Part shown: piece by piece, positions 27,508 through 38,149 of the stretch
Layout: each line of letters begins with the position of its first letter
Numbering within the stretch: position 1 is the stretch's first letter
Assembly: GCF_001320245.1 (NCBI RefSeq)
Contig: NZ_BCBA01000021.1
Span: 36,048 to 100,047, forward strand
Length of the DNA stretch: 64,000 nt
DNA from: Pseudomonas sp. NBRC 111124
Lineage (GTDB): Bacteria; Pseudomonadota; Gammaproteobacteria; Pseudomonadales; Pseudomonadaceae
Direction: 5' to 3'
Program-made: the position numbers and the translations under genes
The notes under the pieces: generated by a model
Databases searched by the model: none
Told to the model about the DNA's origin: nothing
The model's input: the letters and a program-made list of their open reading frames with translations, nothing else

Positions 27508-28032
27508 TCACTTCTTGGCTGGAGCGGCGGCCTTGCCTGCGTTCGGGTCCAGCTCCTTGGTCATGTCGTCGAGCAGCTTGTTGACCACAGGTACTGCGGG
27601 CTCCAGGCTGGTCTGGGTCAGCTGGGCCGACTGCTGGGTCACCTTGGGCATTTCGCGCAGCACTTTCTTGCCCAGCGGCGACTCGTAGAATTTGACCAGG
27701 TCCTTGAGTTCCTGCTCGGTGAAGGTCTGGGTGTACAGGTCGACCATCTTCGGCTTCAGCTTGTTCCAGCCGATGGCGTTGTCCAGCGCGGCGTTGGCCT
27801 TGGCCTGGTAGCTCTCGAGCACCGGTTGCTTGGAGGCCGGGGCCTTGGTCTGGGCAAAGCGCTGGGCGAACATCTGCTGGACCTGCATGTACACCGGGGT
27901 GCCCAGCTTGTCGGCATTGGCCAGGGTCAGGAATTTCTCGGCGGCAGCATTGTGGCTGGCGGTGGCAGCGAGTACCTGGCCGCTGGCACAGACCAGGGCG
28001 ACGGCAGCACAGAGGACACGGAGACGGGTCAT
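27508..28032 (-). CDS. Periplasmic DUF2059 protein
   Basis: 174 residues from ATG 28032, preceded by AAGGAA. A signal peptide covers residues 1-22 (MTRLRVLCAAVALVCASGQVLA). The mature protein is all-helical, with the DUF2059 core QELKDLVKFYESPLGKKVLREMP, and ends in an Ala/Lys-rich tail. The function of DUF2059 is unknown. It is cotranscribed with bolA and divergent from fumC. Confidence 0.82.
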   Translation of the reverse strand: MTRLRVLCAAVALVCASGQVLAATASHNAAAEKFLTLANADKLGTPVYMQVQQMFAQRFAQTKAPASKQPVLESYQAKANAALDNAIGWNKLKPKMVDLYTQTFTEQELKDLVKFYESPLGKKVLREMPKVTQQSAQLTQTSLEPAVPVVNKLLDDMTKELDPNAGKAAAPAKK

Positions 28033-28186
28033 TGCATTTCCTTCAGGAGGGGGAGGCGGTACCTCAGAGTAGAGCATTCTGCTCCCGCAGGGGCGCAGCG
28101 CTCAAGTGGCACGACAAGCGAATGAACCGCTCGATCGCATGAGGGCCTAAACTGCTGATTCTGACTGACAAAGGAGTGAACGCAGC

Positions 28187-29581
28187 ATGAGCCGTATCGA
28201 GACAGACAGCCTGGGCCCGGTCGAAGTTCCTGAGGACGCCTACTGGGGCGCCCAGACCCAGCGCTCGCTGATCAACTTTGCCATTGGCAAGGAACGCATG
28301 CCGCTCGCGGTGCTGCACGCCCTGGCACTCATCAAGAAAGCCGCCGCGCGGGTCAATGACCGCAACGGCGACCTGCCTGCCGACATCGCCCGGCTGATCG
28401 AACAGGCCGCCAACGAAGTGCTCGACGGCGAACACGACGATCAGTTCCCGCTGGTGGTGTGGCAGACCGGCAGCGGCACCCAGAGCAACATGAACGTCAA
28501 CGAAGTGATCGCCGGGCGCGCCAACGAACTGGCCGGCAAGGGCCGCGGTGGCAAGGCGCCGGTGCACCCCAACGACCACGTCAACCGCTCGCAGAGCTCC
28601 AACGACTGCTTCCCTACCGCCATGCACATCGCCGCCGCCCAGGCGGTACACGACAAGCTGCTGCCGGCGATTGCCGAGCTGTCGTCGGGCCTGGCCGAGC
28701 TGTCGGCGCGCCACAGCAAGCTGGTCAAGACCGGCCGCACGCACATGATGGATGCCACGCCGATCACTTTCGGCCAGGAGGTGTCGGCCTTCGTCGCCCA
28801 GCTCGACTACGCCCAGCGCGCCATCCGCGCCACCTTGCCTGCAGTGTGCGAGCTGGCTCAGGGCGGCACGGCCGTGGGCACCGGGCTGAACGCCCCGCAT
28901 GGTTTTGCCGAAGCCGTGGCCGCCGAGCTGGCCGCCCTCTCTGGCCTACCCTTCGTCACGGCCCCGAACAAGTTCGCCGCCCTCGCCGGCCATGAGCCGC
29001 TGACTAGCTTGGCCGGTGCGCTGAAGACCTTGGCAGTGGCGCTGATGAAGATCGCCAACGACCTACGCCTGCTCGGCTCCGGCCCCCGTGCGGGGCTGGC
29101 CGAAGTGCGTCTGCCGGCCAATGAACCGGGCAGCTCGATCATGCCTGGCAAGGTCAACCCAACCCAGTGCGAAGCGCTGTCGATGCTGGCCTGCCAGGTA
29201 TTGGGCAATGACGCGGCGATCGGCTTTGCCGCCAGCCAGGGGCACCTGCAGCTGAACGTGTTCAAGCCGGTGATCATCCACAACCTGCTGCAGTCGGTCG
29301 AACTGCTGGCCGATGGCTGTCGCAACTTCCAGCAGCACTGCGTGGCCGGGATCGAACCGGATGCCGAGCAGATGGCGGCGCACCTGGAGCGCGGTCTGAT
29401 GCTGGTGACGGCGTTGAACCCGCACATTGGCTATGACAAAGCGGCGGAGATTGCCAAGAAAGCCTATGGCGAGGGCAAGACCTTGCGTGAAGCGGCGCTG
29501 GAGTTGAAGTACCTGACCAATGAACAGTTCGACCAGTGGGTAAGGCCAGAGAACATGCTTGCGCCCGGCGGCAAGGGCTGA
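28187..29581 (+). CDS. fumC: Class II fumarate hydratase
   Basis: 464 residues. The fumarase/aspartase signature [11 protein letters not shown] is present, as are [25 protein letters not shown] and [10 protein letters not shown], which carry the catalytic Ser and His regions. It is the iron-independent TCA-cycle fumarase, a homotetramer, used in pseudomonads under iron limitation and oxidative stress. AAAGGAG precedes the ATG at a distance of about 10. I found no convincing Fur box in the 154-bp upstream region. Confidence 0.93.
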   Translation: MSRIETDSLGPVEVPEDAYWGAQTQRSLINFAIGKERMPLAVLHALALIKKAAARVNDRNGDLPADIARLIEQAANEVLDGEHDDQFPLVVWQTGSGTQSNMNVNEVIAGRANELAGKGRGGKAPVHPNDHVNRSQSSNDCFPTAMHIAAAQAVHDKLLPAIAELSSGLAELSARHSKLVKTGRTHMMDATPITFGQEVSAFVAQLDYAQRAIRATLPAVCELAQGGTAVGTGLNAPHGFAEAVAAELAALSGLPFVTAPNKFAALAGHEPLTSLAGALKTLAVALMKIANDLRLLGSGPRAGLAEVRLPANEPGSSIMPGKVNPTQCEALSMLACQVLGNDAAIGFAASQGHLQLNVFKPVIIHNLLQSVELLADGCRNFQQHCVAGIEPDAEQMAAHLERGLMLVTALNPHIGYDKAAEIAKKAYGEGKTLREAALELKYLTNEQFDQWVRPENMLAPGGKG

Positions 29582-29608
29582 GCAGCCGATTCCGAGGCCG
29601 GCGCGAAA

Positions 29609-29729
29609 CCTGTAGGAGCGGCCTTGTGTCGCGAAAGGGCCGCAGGGCGGCCCCGGCAATATCAGCGCAAATGCAGAAAACCTGGGGCCGCTTCGCGGCC
29701 CTTTCGCGACACAAGGCCGCTCCTACAGG
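29609..29729. repeat. Long REP inverted pair, type GGAGCGGCCTTGTGTCG
   Basis: Two 46-bp arms (29609-29654 and 29684-29729), nearly perfect, with a 29-bp loop. It lies between convergent fumC and the EamA gene. The right arm runs over the last codons and the TAG stop of the EamA gene, so the coding end is made of repeat sequence. Confidence 0.9.
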
Positions 29730-30682
29730 TGTGCCAATCGTGCCCTTCTGGCCTTCCACCCGGCCACCAGCGATGGCCCCAGGGCCACCAGGGTCGACCC
29801 TGCCACCACCGTCACTGCACCGACATACCCCAGGGTATTGATGTCTTCGGCGTGCACATAGTCCGGCCACACCATGGCCGCCAGCGCCACCGCAACAAAG
29901 GTCACCAATGGTGTCAGCGCCAGCGTGGCGCTCACCCGAGATGCCTCCCAATGCGCCAACGCCTCGGCAAACGCGCCATAGGCCACCAGGGTATTCAGGC
30001 AACAGGCCAGCAACAGCCACCCCTGCACCGGCGTCAGTTGCAGCGCCTCCAGCGGATGCACCCAAGGCGTCAGCAGTGCCGCACAGCTCAGATAGATGAC
30101 CATCATCACCTGCTGCGAATGCCACACCGTCAGCAGCTGCTTTTGGCTAAGGGCATAGAACACCCAGATGCTGGTGGCCAGCAGAATAGTCAGCACACCG
30201 GTGGTGTAAGTGCCCAGAGAGGTCAGCAGTTCTTCCAGGCGCTGATTGAAAAACAGGCCGAAACCGCCCAGCAGCACCAGCAGGCCAATACCCTGCCCCA
30301 GACTGAAGCGTTCCTTGAACACGAACACGCTGGCCACCAGCAACAGCACCGGGCCGATCTGTACCACCAGCTGGGCGGTGCCTGGGCTCAGCAGGTTCAG
30401 GCCGATCAGGTAGAGCACATAGTTGCCCATCAAGCCGAACACGGCCACTGCCACCAGGCCTTTTCCTCTGGGCGCAAGCTTGCGCAGCGAAGGCAGGCGC
30501 CGCTGGGCGGCCAGCCAGGCGAACAGCACCCCGCCGGAGACCAGCAGGCGATACCAGGTGACTGTCACCGGGTCGACCACCTGCAATACCTGCTTGAGTT
30601 TGATCGGCAGGATGCCCCAGAGCAGCGCGGTCAGCAGTGCCAGAAACAGGCCGTAGCCCCAACGGCCAGAAGTTGTGTGCAT
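29723..30682 (-). CDS. EamA/DMT-superfamily transporter
   Basis: 319 residues with about ten hydrophobic segments in two EamA repeats (about 10-140 and 155-295), a RarD-like arrangement beginning GLFLALLTALLWGILPIKLK. DMT proteins move metabolites or drugs across the inner membrane. The substrate cannot be told from sequence. The last two codons and the stop lie inside a REP arm. Confidence 0.85.
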   Translation of the reverse strand: MHTTSGRWGYGLFLALLTALLWGILPIKLKQVLQVVDPVTVTWYRLLVSGGVLFAWLAAQRRLPSLRKLAPRGKGLVAVAVFGLMGNYVLYLIGLNLLSPGTAQLVVQIGPVLLLVASVFVFKERFSLGQGIGLLVLLGGFGLFFNQRLEELLTSLGTYTTGVLTILLATSIWVFYALSQKQLLTVWHSQQVMMVIYLSCAALLTPWVHPLEALQLTPVQGWLLLACCLNTLVAYGAFAEALAHWEASRVSATLALTPLVTFVAVALAAMVWPDYVHAEDINTLGYVGAVTVVAGSTLVALGPSLVAGWKARRARLAHL

Positions 30683-30799
30683 ACAGTCCTCGAATTAGCC
30701 CTTGGTGGGGGTAACCGAATTCTAAGGGCTTGAAGCTCCGGGCCGGAGGAAAATGCCCGGAAATAAATTCACCGGGTCATTCCCTAATGGCATGCCTGG

Positions 30800-32293
<1,494 letters not shown>

Positions 32294-32399
32294 GCACTGG
32301 CTCCTTCATTGGATAAGCAAGACTAGCGGATTTGCGTTGTGCCTGTGCAAACCCAACAGATGACATAAAATCCGCACATCCGCTGCAACCGAGCCAACC

Positions 32400-34367
32400 A
32401 TGTCCACCCTCCTTCAGCACGCCCAGATCGACTGGGACGACCAGGGCCGCCCCCACTCGCGGCAGTACGACGACGTCTACTTTTCAAAAAACGAAGGCAC
32501 CGACGAAACCCGCTACGTATTCCTTGAGCAGACCCGCCTGGCGCAGCGCTTCGCCGACCTGGCGCCAAACGGCTGCCTGGTGATCGGCGAGACCGGCTTC
32601 GGCACCGGCATGAACTTCTTCTGCGCCTGGCAGCTGTTCGCCGAACAGGCCCATGCCGATGCGCGCCTGCATTTCATCAGTGTCGAGAAATACCCGCTCG
32701 GCCATGCCGACATGGCCCGCGCCATGCGCCTGTGGCCGGAGATGGCGGCCTTCACCGAGCCGTTCCTTGCGCAGTACGTGGCGGTTCACCCCGGCTTCCA
32801 GCAGTTCAGCTTCGACAACGGCCGGGTCACCCTGACTCTGCTGATCGGTGACGTACTGGAGCAGCTGCCGCAGCTCGACGCCAGCATCGACGTGTGGTTC
32901 CTCGACGGCTTCGCCCCCGCGAAGAACCCCGACATGTGGACCCCCGAGCTGTTCGCACAACTGGCTCGGCTGGCACACCCCGGTACCGCACTGGGCACCT
33001 TCACTACCACCGGCTGGGTCCGTCGTGGCCTGATCGATGCCGGATTCACCATGAAAAAGATCCCAGGCATCGGCAAGAAGTGGGAGGTGATGAGCGGCGA
33101 ATACACCGGGCATTCATCGGCAACCATCGCCGCGCCCTGGTACGCTCGCCCTGCTCCCGTGGCCGGCCCGCGTCAGGCACTGGTGATCGGTGCCGGCCTG
33201 GCGGGCAGCGCCAGTGCTGCCAGCTTGGCCGCACGCGGCTGGCAGGTGACGGTACTGGAGCGTCACGCGGCCCCCGCGCAGGAAGCTTCGGGCAATCCGC
33301 AAGGCGTGCTGTACCTGAAGTTGTCAGCCCATGGCACCGCCCTGTCGCAGATGATTCTGGCCGGTTTCGGTTACACCCGACGCCAGCTCGAACGGTTGCA
33401 GCGTGGCCGCGATTGGGACGCTTGCGGCGTGCTCCAGCTGGCCTTCGACAGCAAAGAAGGCGAGCGCCAGGCCAAGCTTGCCGGAGCCTTCGACAGCAGC
33501 CTGCTACAGGTGCTGGAGCAGGCCGAAGCCGAAGCGATTGCCGGGGTGGCGCTGCCAGCGGGCGGCCTGTTCTACCCGGAAGGTGGCTGGGTGCACCCGC
33601 CCGCCCTGTGCCAGGCGCAGCTGCAGCACCCGAACATTCGCGTTCAGCTGCACCAGAATGTGGCCGAACTGCGCAAGGCCGACGGCCTGTGGCAGGCCTG
33701 GGATGGCGAGCGCTTGCTGGCCAGTGCGCCACTGGTGGTACTGGCCGGGGCCGCCGATGTGCGCCGTTTCGAGCCTTGCACGCAGCTACCGCTCAAGCGC
33801 ATTCGCGGGCAGATCACCCGGCTGCCAGCCACCGACGCCAGCCGTGCATTGCGCACCGTGGTCTGTGCCGATGGCTACGTCGCACCACCCCGGGGTGATG
33901 AGCACACCTTGGGCGCCAGTTTCGACTTCAACAGCGACGACCTGACACCGACGACGGCCGAACACCAGGGCAACCTGGCGTTGCTGGACGAGATTTCCAC
34001 CGACTTGGCCTCGCGCCTGGGGGCACAGGCACTCGACGCCGGGCAGCTGCAGGGGCGAGCGGCGTTTCGTTGCACCAGCCCGGATTACCTGCCGATTGTC
34101 GGCCCGGTGGCTGACCCTGCGTTGTTTGCCGGGGCTTATGCCGTGCTTGGCAAGGATGCGCGGCAGGTGCCGGAGGTGGAGTGCCCGTGGCTGGACGGGT
34201 TGTATGTGAACAGTGGGCATGGCTCGCGCGGGCTGATCACGGCGCCATTGAGTGGCGAGCTGATTGCCGCCTGGGCCAGTGGCGAACCGTTGCCGTTGCC
34301 ACGAGCAGTGACCGAGGCCTGCCACCCGAATCGCTTCATGCTGCGCAGGCTGATTCGAGGGAAGTGA
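32400..34367 (+). CDS. mnmC: Bifunctional tRNA mnm5s2U methyltransferase / FAD-dependent cmnm5s2U oxidoreductase
   Basis: 655 residues. The N-terminal MnmD methyltransferase (about 1-245) has GETGFGTGMNF for SAM and DVWFLDGFAPAKNPDMW. The C-terminal FAD oxidoreductase (about 260-655) has the Rossmann loop VIGAGLAGSASAASLA and a following acidic residue (VTVLER). It completes the mnm5s2U34 wobble modification of tRNA-Lys, -Glu and -Gln. It starts 106 bp from the divergent pap gene. Confidence 0.95.
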   Translation: MSTLLQHAQIDWDDQGRPHSRQYDDVYFSKNEGTDETRYVFLEQTRLAQRFADLAPNGCLVIGETGFGTGMNFFCAWQLFAEQAHADARLHFISVEKYPLGHADMARAMRLWPEMAAFTEPFLAQYVAVHPGFQQFSFDNGRVTLTLLIGDVLEQLPQLDASIDVWFLDGFAPAKNPDMWTPELFAQLARLAHPGTALGTFTTTGWVRRGLIDAGFTMKKIPGIGKKWEVMSGEYTGHSSATIAAPWYARPAPVAGPRQALVIGAGLAGSASAASLAARGWQVTVLERHAAPAQEASGNPQGVLYLKLSAHGTALSQMILAGFGYTRRQLERLQRGRDWDACGVLQLAFDSKEGERQAKLAGAFDSSLLQVLEQAEAEAIAGVALPAGGLFYPEGGWVHPPALCQAQLQHPNIRVQLHQNVAELRKADGLWQAWDGERLLASAPLVVLAGAADVRRFEPCTQLPLKRIRGQITRLPATDASRALRTVVCADGYVAPPRGDEHTLGASFDFNSDDLTPTTAEHQGNLALLDEISTDLASRLGAQALDAGQLQGRAAFRCTSPDYLPIVGPVADPALFAGAYAVLGKDARQVPEVECPWLDGLYVNSGHGSRGLITAPLSGELIAAWASGEPLPLPRAVTEACHPNRFMLRRLIRGK

Positions 34368-34503
34368 AAGGCTGGGGCGAATGCGCGATCCCGTTGCATA
34401 TAACAGATCGATCTAAAACTCCCACAAACCACACAGGTCAGTTCCTTACAGGGTGCCCTAATCCGGGGCACTCATTCCCCAACGGAAAAACCGGTAAGGA
34501 CCT

Positions 34504-36291
34504 ATGTGCGGATTAGCTGGAGAGTTGCGATTCACCCCCATCAACCAGGCCCCTCGCCCAGCCGACCTGGCTGCGGTAGAGCGTATCACCCATCACCTGG
34601 CGCCCCGCGGCCCAGATGCGTGGGGCTTCCATAGCCAGGGCCCGATCGCCCTCGGCCATCGGCGGCTGAAGATCATGGACCTGTCCGACGGTTCGGCGCA
34701 GCCGATGGTCGACAACACCCTAGGCCTGTCGCTGGCCTTCAACGGCGCCATCTACAACTTCCCCGAACTGCGCCAGGAACTGCAGGACCTGGGCTACAGC
34801 TTCTGGTCCGACGGCGACACCGAAGTGTTGCTCAAGGGCTACCACGCCTGGGGCGCAGCCTTGCTGCCCAAGCTCAACGGCATGTTCGCCCTGGCCATCT
34901 GGGAGCGCGACAACCAGCGCCTGTTCCTGGCCCGCGATCGCCTGGGCGTCAAGCCGCTGTATCTGTCGCGCAACGGCGAGCGCCTGCGCTTCGCCTCGAC
35001 CCTGCCGGCGCTGCTCAAGGGTGGCGACATCGACCCGATGATCGACCCTGTGGCGCTCAACCACTACCTGAACTTCCATGCCGTGGTGCCGGCGCCACGC
35101 ACGTTGCTGGCCAATGTGCAGAAGCTCGAGCCTGGCACCTGGATGCGCGTCGACCGCCACGGTGAAGTCGAGCGCCAGACCTGGTGGCAGCTGCACTACG
35201 GCCCCAACCCGGACGAGCGCGAACTCGACCTGGAAGGCTGGACCACCCGCGTGCTCGACGCCACCCGCGATGCTGTGGCGATCCGCCAGCGCGCCGCCGT
35301 GGACGTCGGTGTACTGCTGTCTGGCGGTGTCGACTCCAGCCTGCTGGTCGGCCTGCTGCGCGACGTCGGCGTCGACGACCTGTCGACCTTCTCCATCGGC
35401 TTCGAGGATGCCGGGGGCGAGCGCGGTGACGAGTTCCAATATTCCGACCTGATCGCCAAGCACTACGGCACCCGCCACCATCAGCTGCGCATCGCCGAGC
35501 ACGAGATCATCGAGCAGTTGCCAGCGGCGTTCCGCGCCATGAGCGAGCCGATGGTCAGCCACGACTGCATCGCCTTCTACCTGCTGTCGCGTGAAGTGGC
35601 CAAGCATTGCAAGGGCGTGCAGAGCGGCCAAGGCGCTGACGAACTGTTCGCCGGTTACCACTGGTACCCGAAGGTGGACGGCGCCGACGATGCCTTCGCC
35701 GCCTACCGCGAGGCCTTCTTCGACCGCAGCCATGACGAGTACCGCGACACGGTCCAGGCCCCCTGGCTGCTGGAGACCGACGCCGCCGGAGATTTCGTCC
35801 GCGAGCACTTCGCCCGGCCCGGCGCTCCCGATGCCGTGGACAAGGCCTTGCGCCTGGACAGCACGGTGATGCTGGTCGATGACCCGGTCAAACGGGTCGA
35901 CAACATGACCATGGCCTGGGGGCTGGAGGCGCGCACGCCGTTCCTCGACTACCGCCTGGTCGAGCTGTCGGCACGCATCCCGGCACGTTTCAAGCTGCCC
36001 GACGGTGGCAAGCAGGTGCTCAAGCAGGCCGCACGGCGCGTGATTCCCCACGAGGTGATCGACCGCAAGAAAGGCTACTTCCCGGTGCCCGGCCTCAAGC
36101 ACCTGGAAGGCGCGACCCTGGGCTGGGTACGCGACCTGCTGACCGACCCGAGCCAGGACCGTGGCCTGTTCAACCCGGCCATGCTCGACCGCTTGCTGAG
36201 CAATCCGCACGGCCAGCTCACCCCGCTGCGCGGCTCCAAGCTGTGGCAGCTGGCGGCCCTTAACCTGTGGCTCAGCGAACAAGGACTCTGA
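34504..36291 (+). CDS. N-acetylglutaminylglutamine amidotransferase (asparagine synthase-like)
   Basis: 595 residues. Cys2 (MCGLAGE) is the class II glutaminase nucleophile; the N-terminal half ends near 200. The synthase half has the PP-loop LLSGGVDSSLL. It resembles AsnB, but its place as first gene of the NAGGN trio (with the GNAT/ATP-grasp ligase and M42 peptidase) identifies it as the enzyme that amidates N-acetylglutaminylglutamine to the compatible solute NAGGN. TAAGGA lies 5-6 bases before the ATG. It is expected to be osmotically induced; I could not assign the promoter in 34368-34503. Confidence 0.9.
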   Translation: MCGLAGELRFTPINQAPRPADLAAVERITHHLAPRGPDAWGFHSQGPIALGHRRLKIMDLSDGSAQPMVDNTLGLSLAFNGAIYNFPELRQELQDLGYSFWSDGDTEVLLKGYHAWGAALLPKLNGMFALAIWERDNQRLFLARDRLGVKPLYLSRNGERLRFASTLPALLKGGDIDPMIDPVALNHYLNFHAVVPAPRTLLANVQKLEPGTWMRVDRHGEVERQTWWQLHYGPNPDERELDLEGWTTRVLDATRDAVAIRQRAAVDVGVLLSGGVDSSLLVGLLRDVGVDDLSTFSIGFEDAGGERGDEFQYSDLIAKHYGTRHHQLRIAEHEIIEQLPAAFRAMSEPMVSHDCIAFYLLSREVAKHCKGVQSGQGADELFAGYHWYPKVDGADDAFAAYREAFFDRSHDEYRDTVQAPWLLETDAAGDFVREHFARPGAPDAVDKALRLDSTVMLVDDPVKRVDNMTMAWGLEARTPFLDYRLVELSARIPARFKLPDGGKQVLKQAARRVIPHEVIDRKKGYFPVPGLKHLEGATLGWVRDLLTDPSQDRGLFNPAMLDRLLSNPHGQLTPLRGSKLWQLAALNLWLSEQGL

Positions 36292-36294
36292 CCG

Positions 36295-38040
36295 ATGAAA
36301 GCCCACGAAATCGCTTACGGTCAGCGCCTGCTGCGCGGCCAGGCGCCGTCCTATGAGCGCCTGCAGGCGCGCCTGGCCGGCGACGGCAGCGAACCCCACG
36401 ACCAGCCGCGGGCCTTGCACTGTGGCTGGGGCCGCCTGCTGATCGGCCACACTTACCCGGACCCCGCCAGCCTGGCCGCTGCCCTGCAAGACGAGCACCC
36501 CGGCGAACGCGACATCGCCCTGTACGTAGCGGCACCCCAGCAATTGCTGGCGCAGGCCCCGCAGCAACTGTTTCTCGACCCCTCCGACACTTTGCGCCTG
36601 TGGTTCACCGACTACCGCCCGGCGCAACGGGTGTTCCGCGGCTTCCGCGTGCGGCGGGCGCAGAACCCTGGCGACTGGCAGGCAATCAACACCCTGTACC
36701 AGGCCCGTGGCATGCTGCCGGTCGACCCCGATCTGGTCACCCCGCGCCATCTTGGCGGCCCGGTGTACTGGCTGGCCGAGGATGAAGACAGCGGCGCGGT
36801 GATCGGCAGCGTCATGGGCCTGAACCACAGCAAGGCGTTCGACGACCCGGAACACGGCAGCAGCCTGTGGTGCCTGGCGGTGGACCCGCAGTGCACCCGC
36901 CCGGGCGTTGGCGAAGTGCTAGTGCGCCACCTGGTCGAGCACTTCATGAGCCGAGGCCTGGCGTACCTGGACCTGTCGGTGCTGCATGACAACCGCCAAG
37001 CCAAGCGCCTGTACGAGAAACTCGGTTTCCGCAACCTGCCGACCTTCGCGGTCAAGCGCAAGAACGGCATCAATCAACAGCTGTTTCTCGGCCCGGGGCC
37101 TGAAGCCAAGCTCAACCCGTACGCCCGCATCATCGTCGATGAGGCTTTGCGCCGAGGTATCGAGGTCCAGGTCGAGGATGCTGCTGCCGGCCTGTTCACC
37201 CTCAGCCTGGGCGGGCGCCGCATCCGTTGCCGCGAGTCGCTGAGCGACCTGACCAGCGCCGTGACCATGACCCTGTGCCAGGACAAGCGCCTGACCCAGC
37301 AAGCCCTGCAAAACGCCGGGCTACAAGTGCCAGCGCAGCAGCTGGCCGGCAATGCCGACGACAACCTGGCGTTCCTCGACGAGCATGGCGCCGTGGTGGT
37401 CAAGCCGGTGGACGGCGAGCAAGGTCAGGGCGTCGCAGTCAATCTCACCACCATCGAGGAAGTGACGCAGGCCGTGGAAAACGCCCGCCGCTTCGACAGC
37501 CGCGTGCTGCTGGAGAGTTTCCATGCCGGGAGCGATCTGCGCATCCTGGTGATCGGCTATGAGGTGGTAGCGGCGGCGATTCGACACCCTGCTCAGGTGA
37601 TCGGAGATGGCAAGCACAGCATTCGGCAACTGATCGAGGCGCAGAGCCGGCGGCGCCAGGCGGCCACCGGTGGCGAAAGCCGCATACCCCTGGACGACGA
37701 AACCGAACGCACCCTGCATGACGAGGGCCTGGGCTACGACGATGTGCTGCCGGCCGGCCAGCGCCTGGCGGTACGGCGCACGGCCAACCTGCATACCGGC
37801 GGTATCCTGGAAGACGTCACCGAGCGCCTGCACCCGGTGCTGGCCGACGCTGCAGTACGGGCGGCGCGCGCGCTGGAGATCCCGGTGGTAGGCCTGGACT
37901 TCATGGTTCGCGATGCCGAGCAGCCGGACTACGTGATCATTGAAGCCAACGAGCGCGCCGGGTTGGCCAACCACGAACCGCAGCCGACGGCTGAGCGGTT
38001 TGTCGACCTGCTGTTCCCGCATAGCCGGGCTTTGGCGTAA
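36295..38040 (+). CDS. ngg: N-acetylglutaminylglutamine synthetase (GNAT + ATP-grasp fusion)
   Basis: 581 residues. A GNAT acetyltransferase domain (about 110-255; VDPQCTRPGVGEVLVRHLVEHF is the acetyl-CoA loop) is followed by an ATP-grasp ligase (about 280-580; VKPVDGEQGQGVAVNL and VIIEANERAGLANH). It builds the acetylated Gln-Gln dipeptide. It begins 3 bp after the amidotransferase gene, so translation is probably coupled. Confidence 0.92.
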   Translation: MKAHEIAYGQRLLRGQAPSYERLQARLAGDGSEPHDQPRALHCGWGRLLIGHTYPDPASLAAALQDEHPGERDIALYVAAPQQLLAQAPQQLFLDPSDTLRLWFTDYRPAQRVFRGFRVRRAQNPGDWQAINTLYQARGMLPVDPDLVTPRHLGGPVYWLAEDEDSGAVIGSVMGLNHSKAFDDPEHGSSLWCLAVDPQCTRPGVGEVLVRHLVEHFMSRGLAYLDLSVLHDNRQAKRLYEKLGFRNLPTFAVKRKNGINQQLFLGPGPEAKLNPYARIIVDEALRRGIEVQVEDAAAGLFTLSLGGRRIRCRESLSDLTSAVTMTLCQDKRLTQQALQNAGLQVPAQQLAGNADDNLAFLDEHGAVVVKPVDGEQGQGVAVNLTTIEEVTQAVENARRFDSRVLLESFHAGSDLRILVIGYEVVAAAIRHPAQVIGDGKHSIRQLIEAQSRRRQAATGGESRIPLDDETERTLHDEGLGYDDVLPAGQRLAVRRTANLHTGGILEDVTERLHPVLADAAVRAARALEIPVVGLDFMVRDAEQPDYVIIEANERAGLANHEPQPTAERFVDLLFPHSRALA

Positions 38041-38044
38041 CACA

Positions 38045-38132
38045 GTGATGGCCCTTTCGCGGGGCAAGCCCGCTCCTACAGGGGCATGCGATCTCCTGTA
38101 GAAGCGGGCTAGCCCCGCGAAAGGGCCATCAC
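38045..38132. repeat. REP inverted pair, type GCGGGGCAAGCCCGC, inside the NAGGN operon
   Basis: 38-bp arms (38045-38082 and 38095-38132) with two mismatches and a 12-bp loop. It starts 5 bp after the ngg stop and ends 18 bp before the M42 peptidase ATG, so in RNA the hairpin lies close to the next ribosome-binding site. Confidence 0.9.
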
Positions 38133-38149
38133 AGGAAAGAGAGGACCCC

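Noticed and set aside
34720..36855. 711-codon minus-strand frame across the asparagine synthase-like gene
   Set aside because: The plus-strand gene has Cys2 glutaminase and PP-loop motifs. The antisense frame is a compositional by-product.
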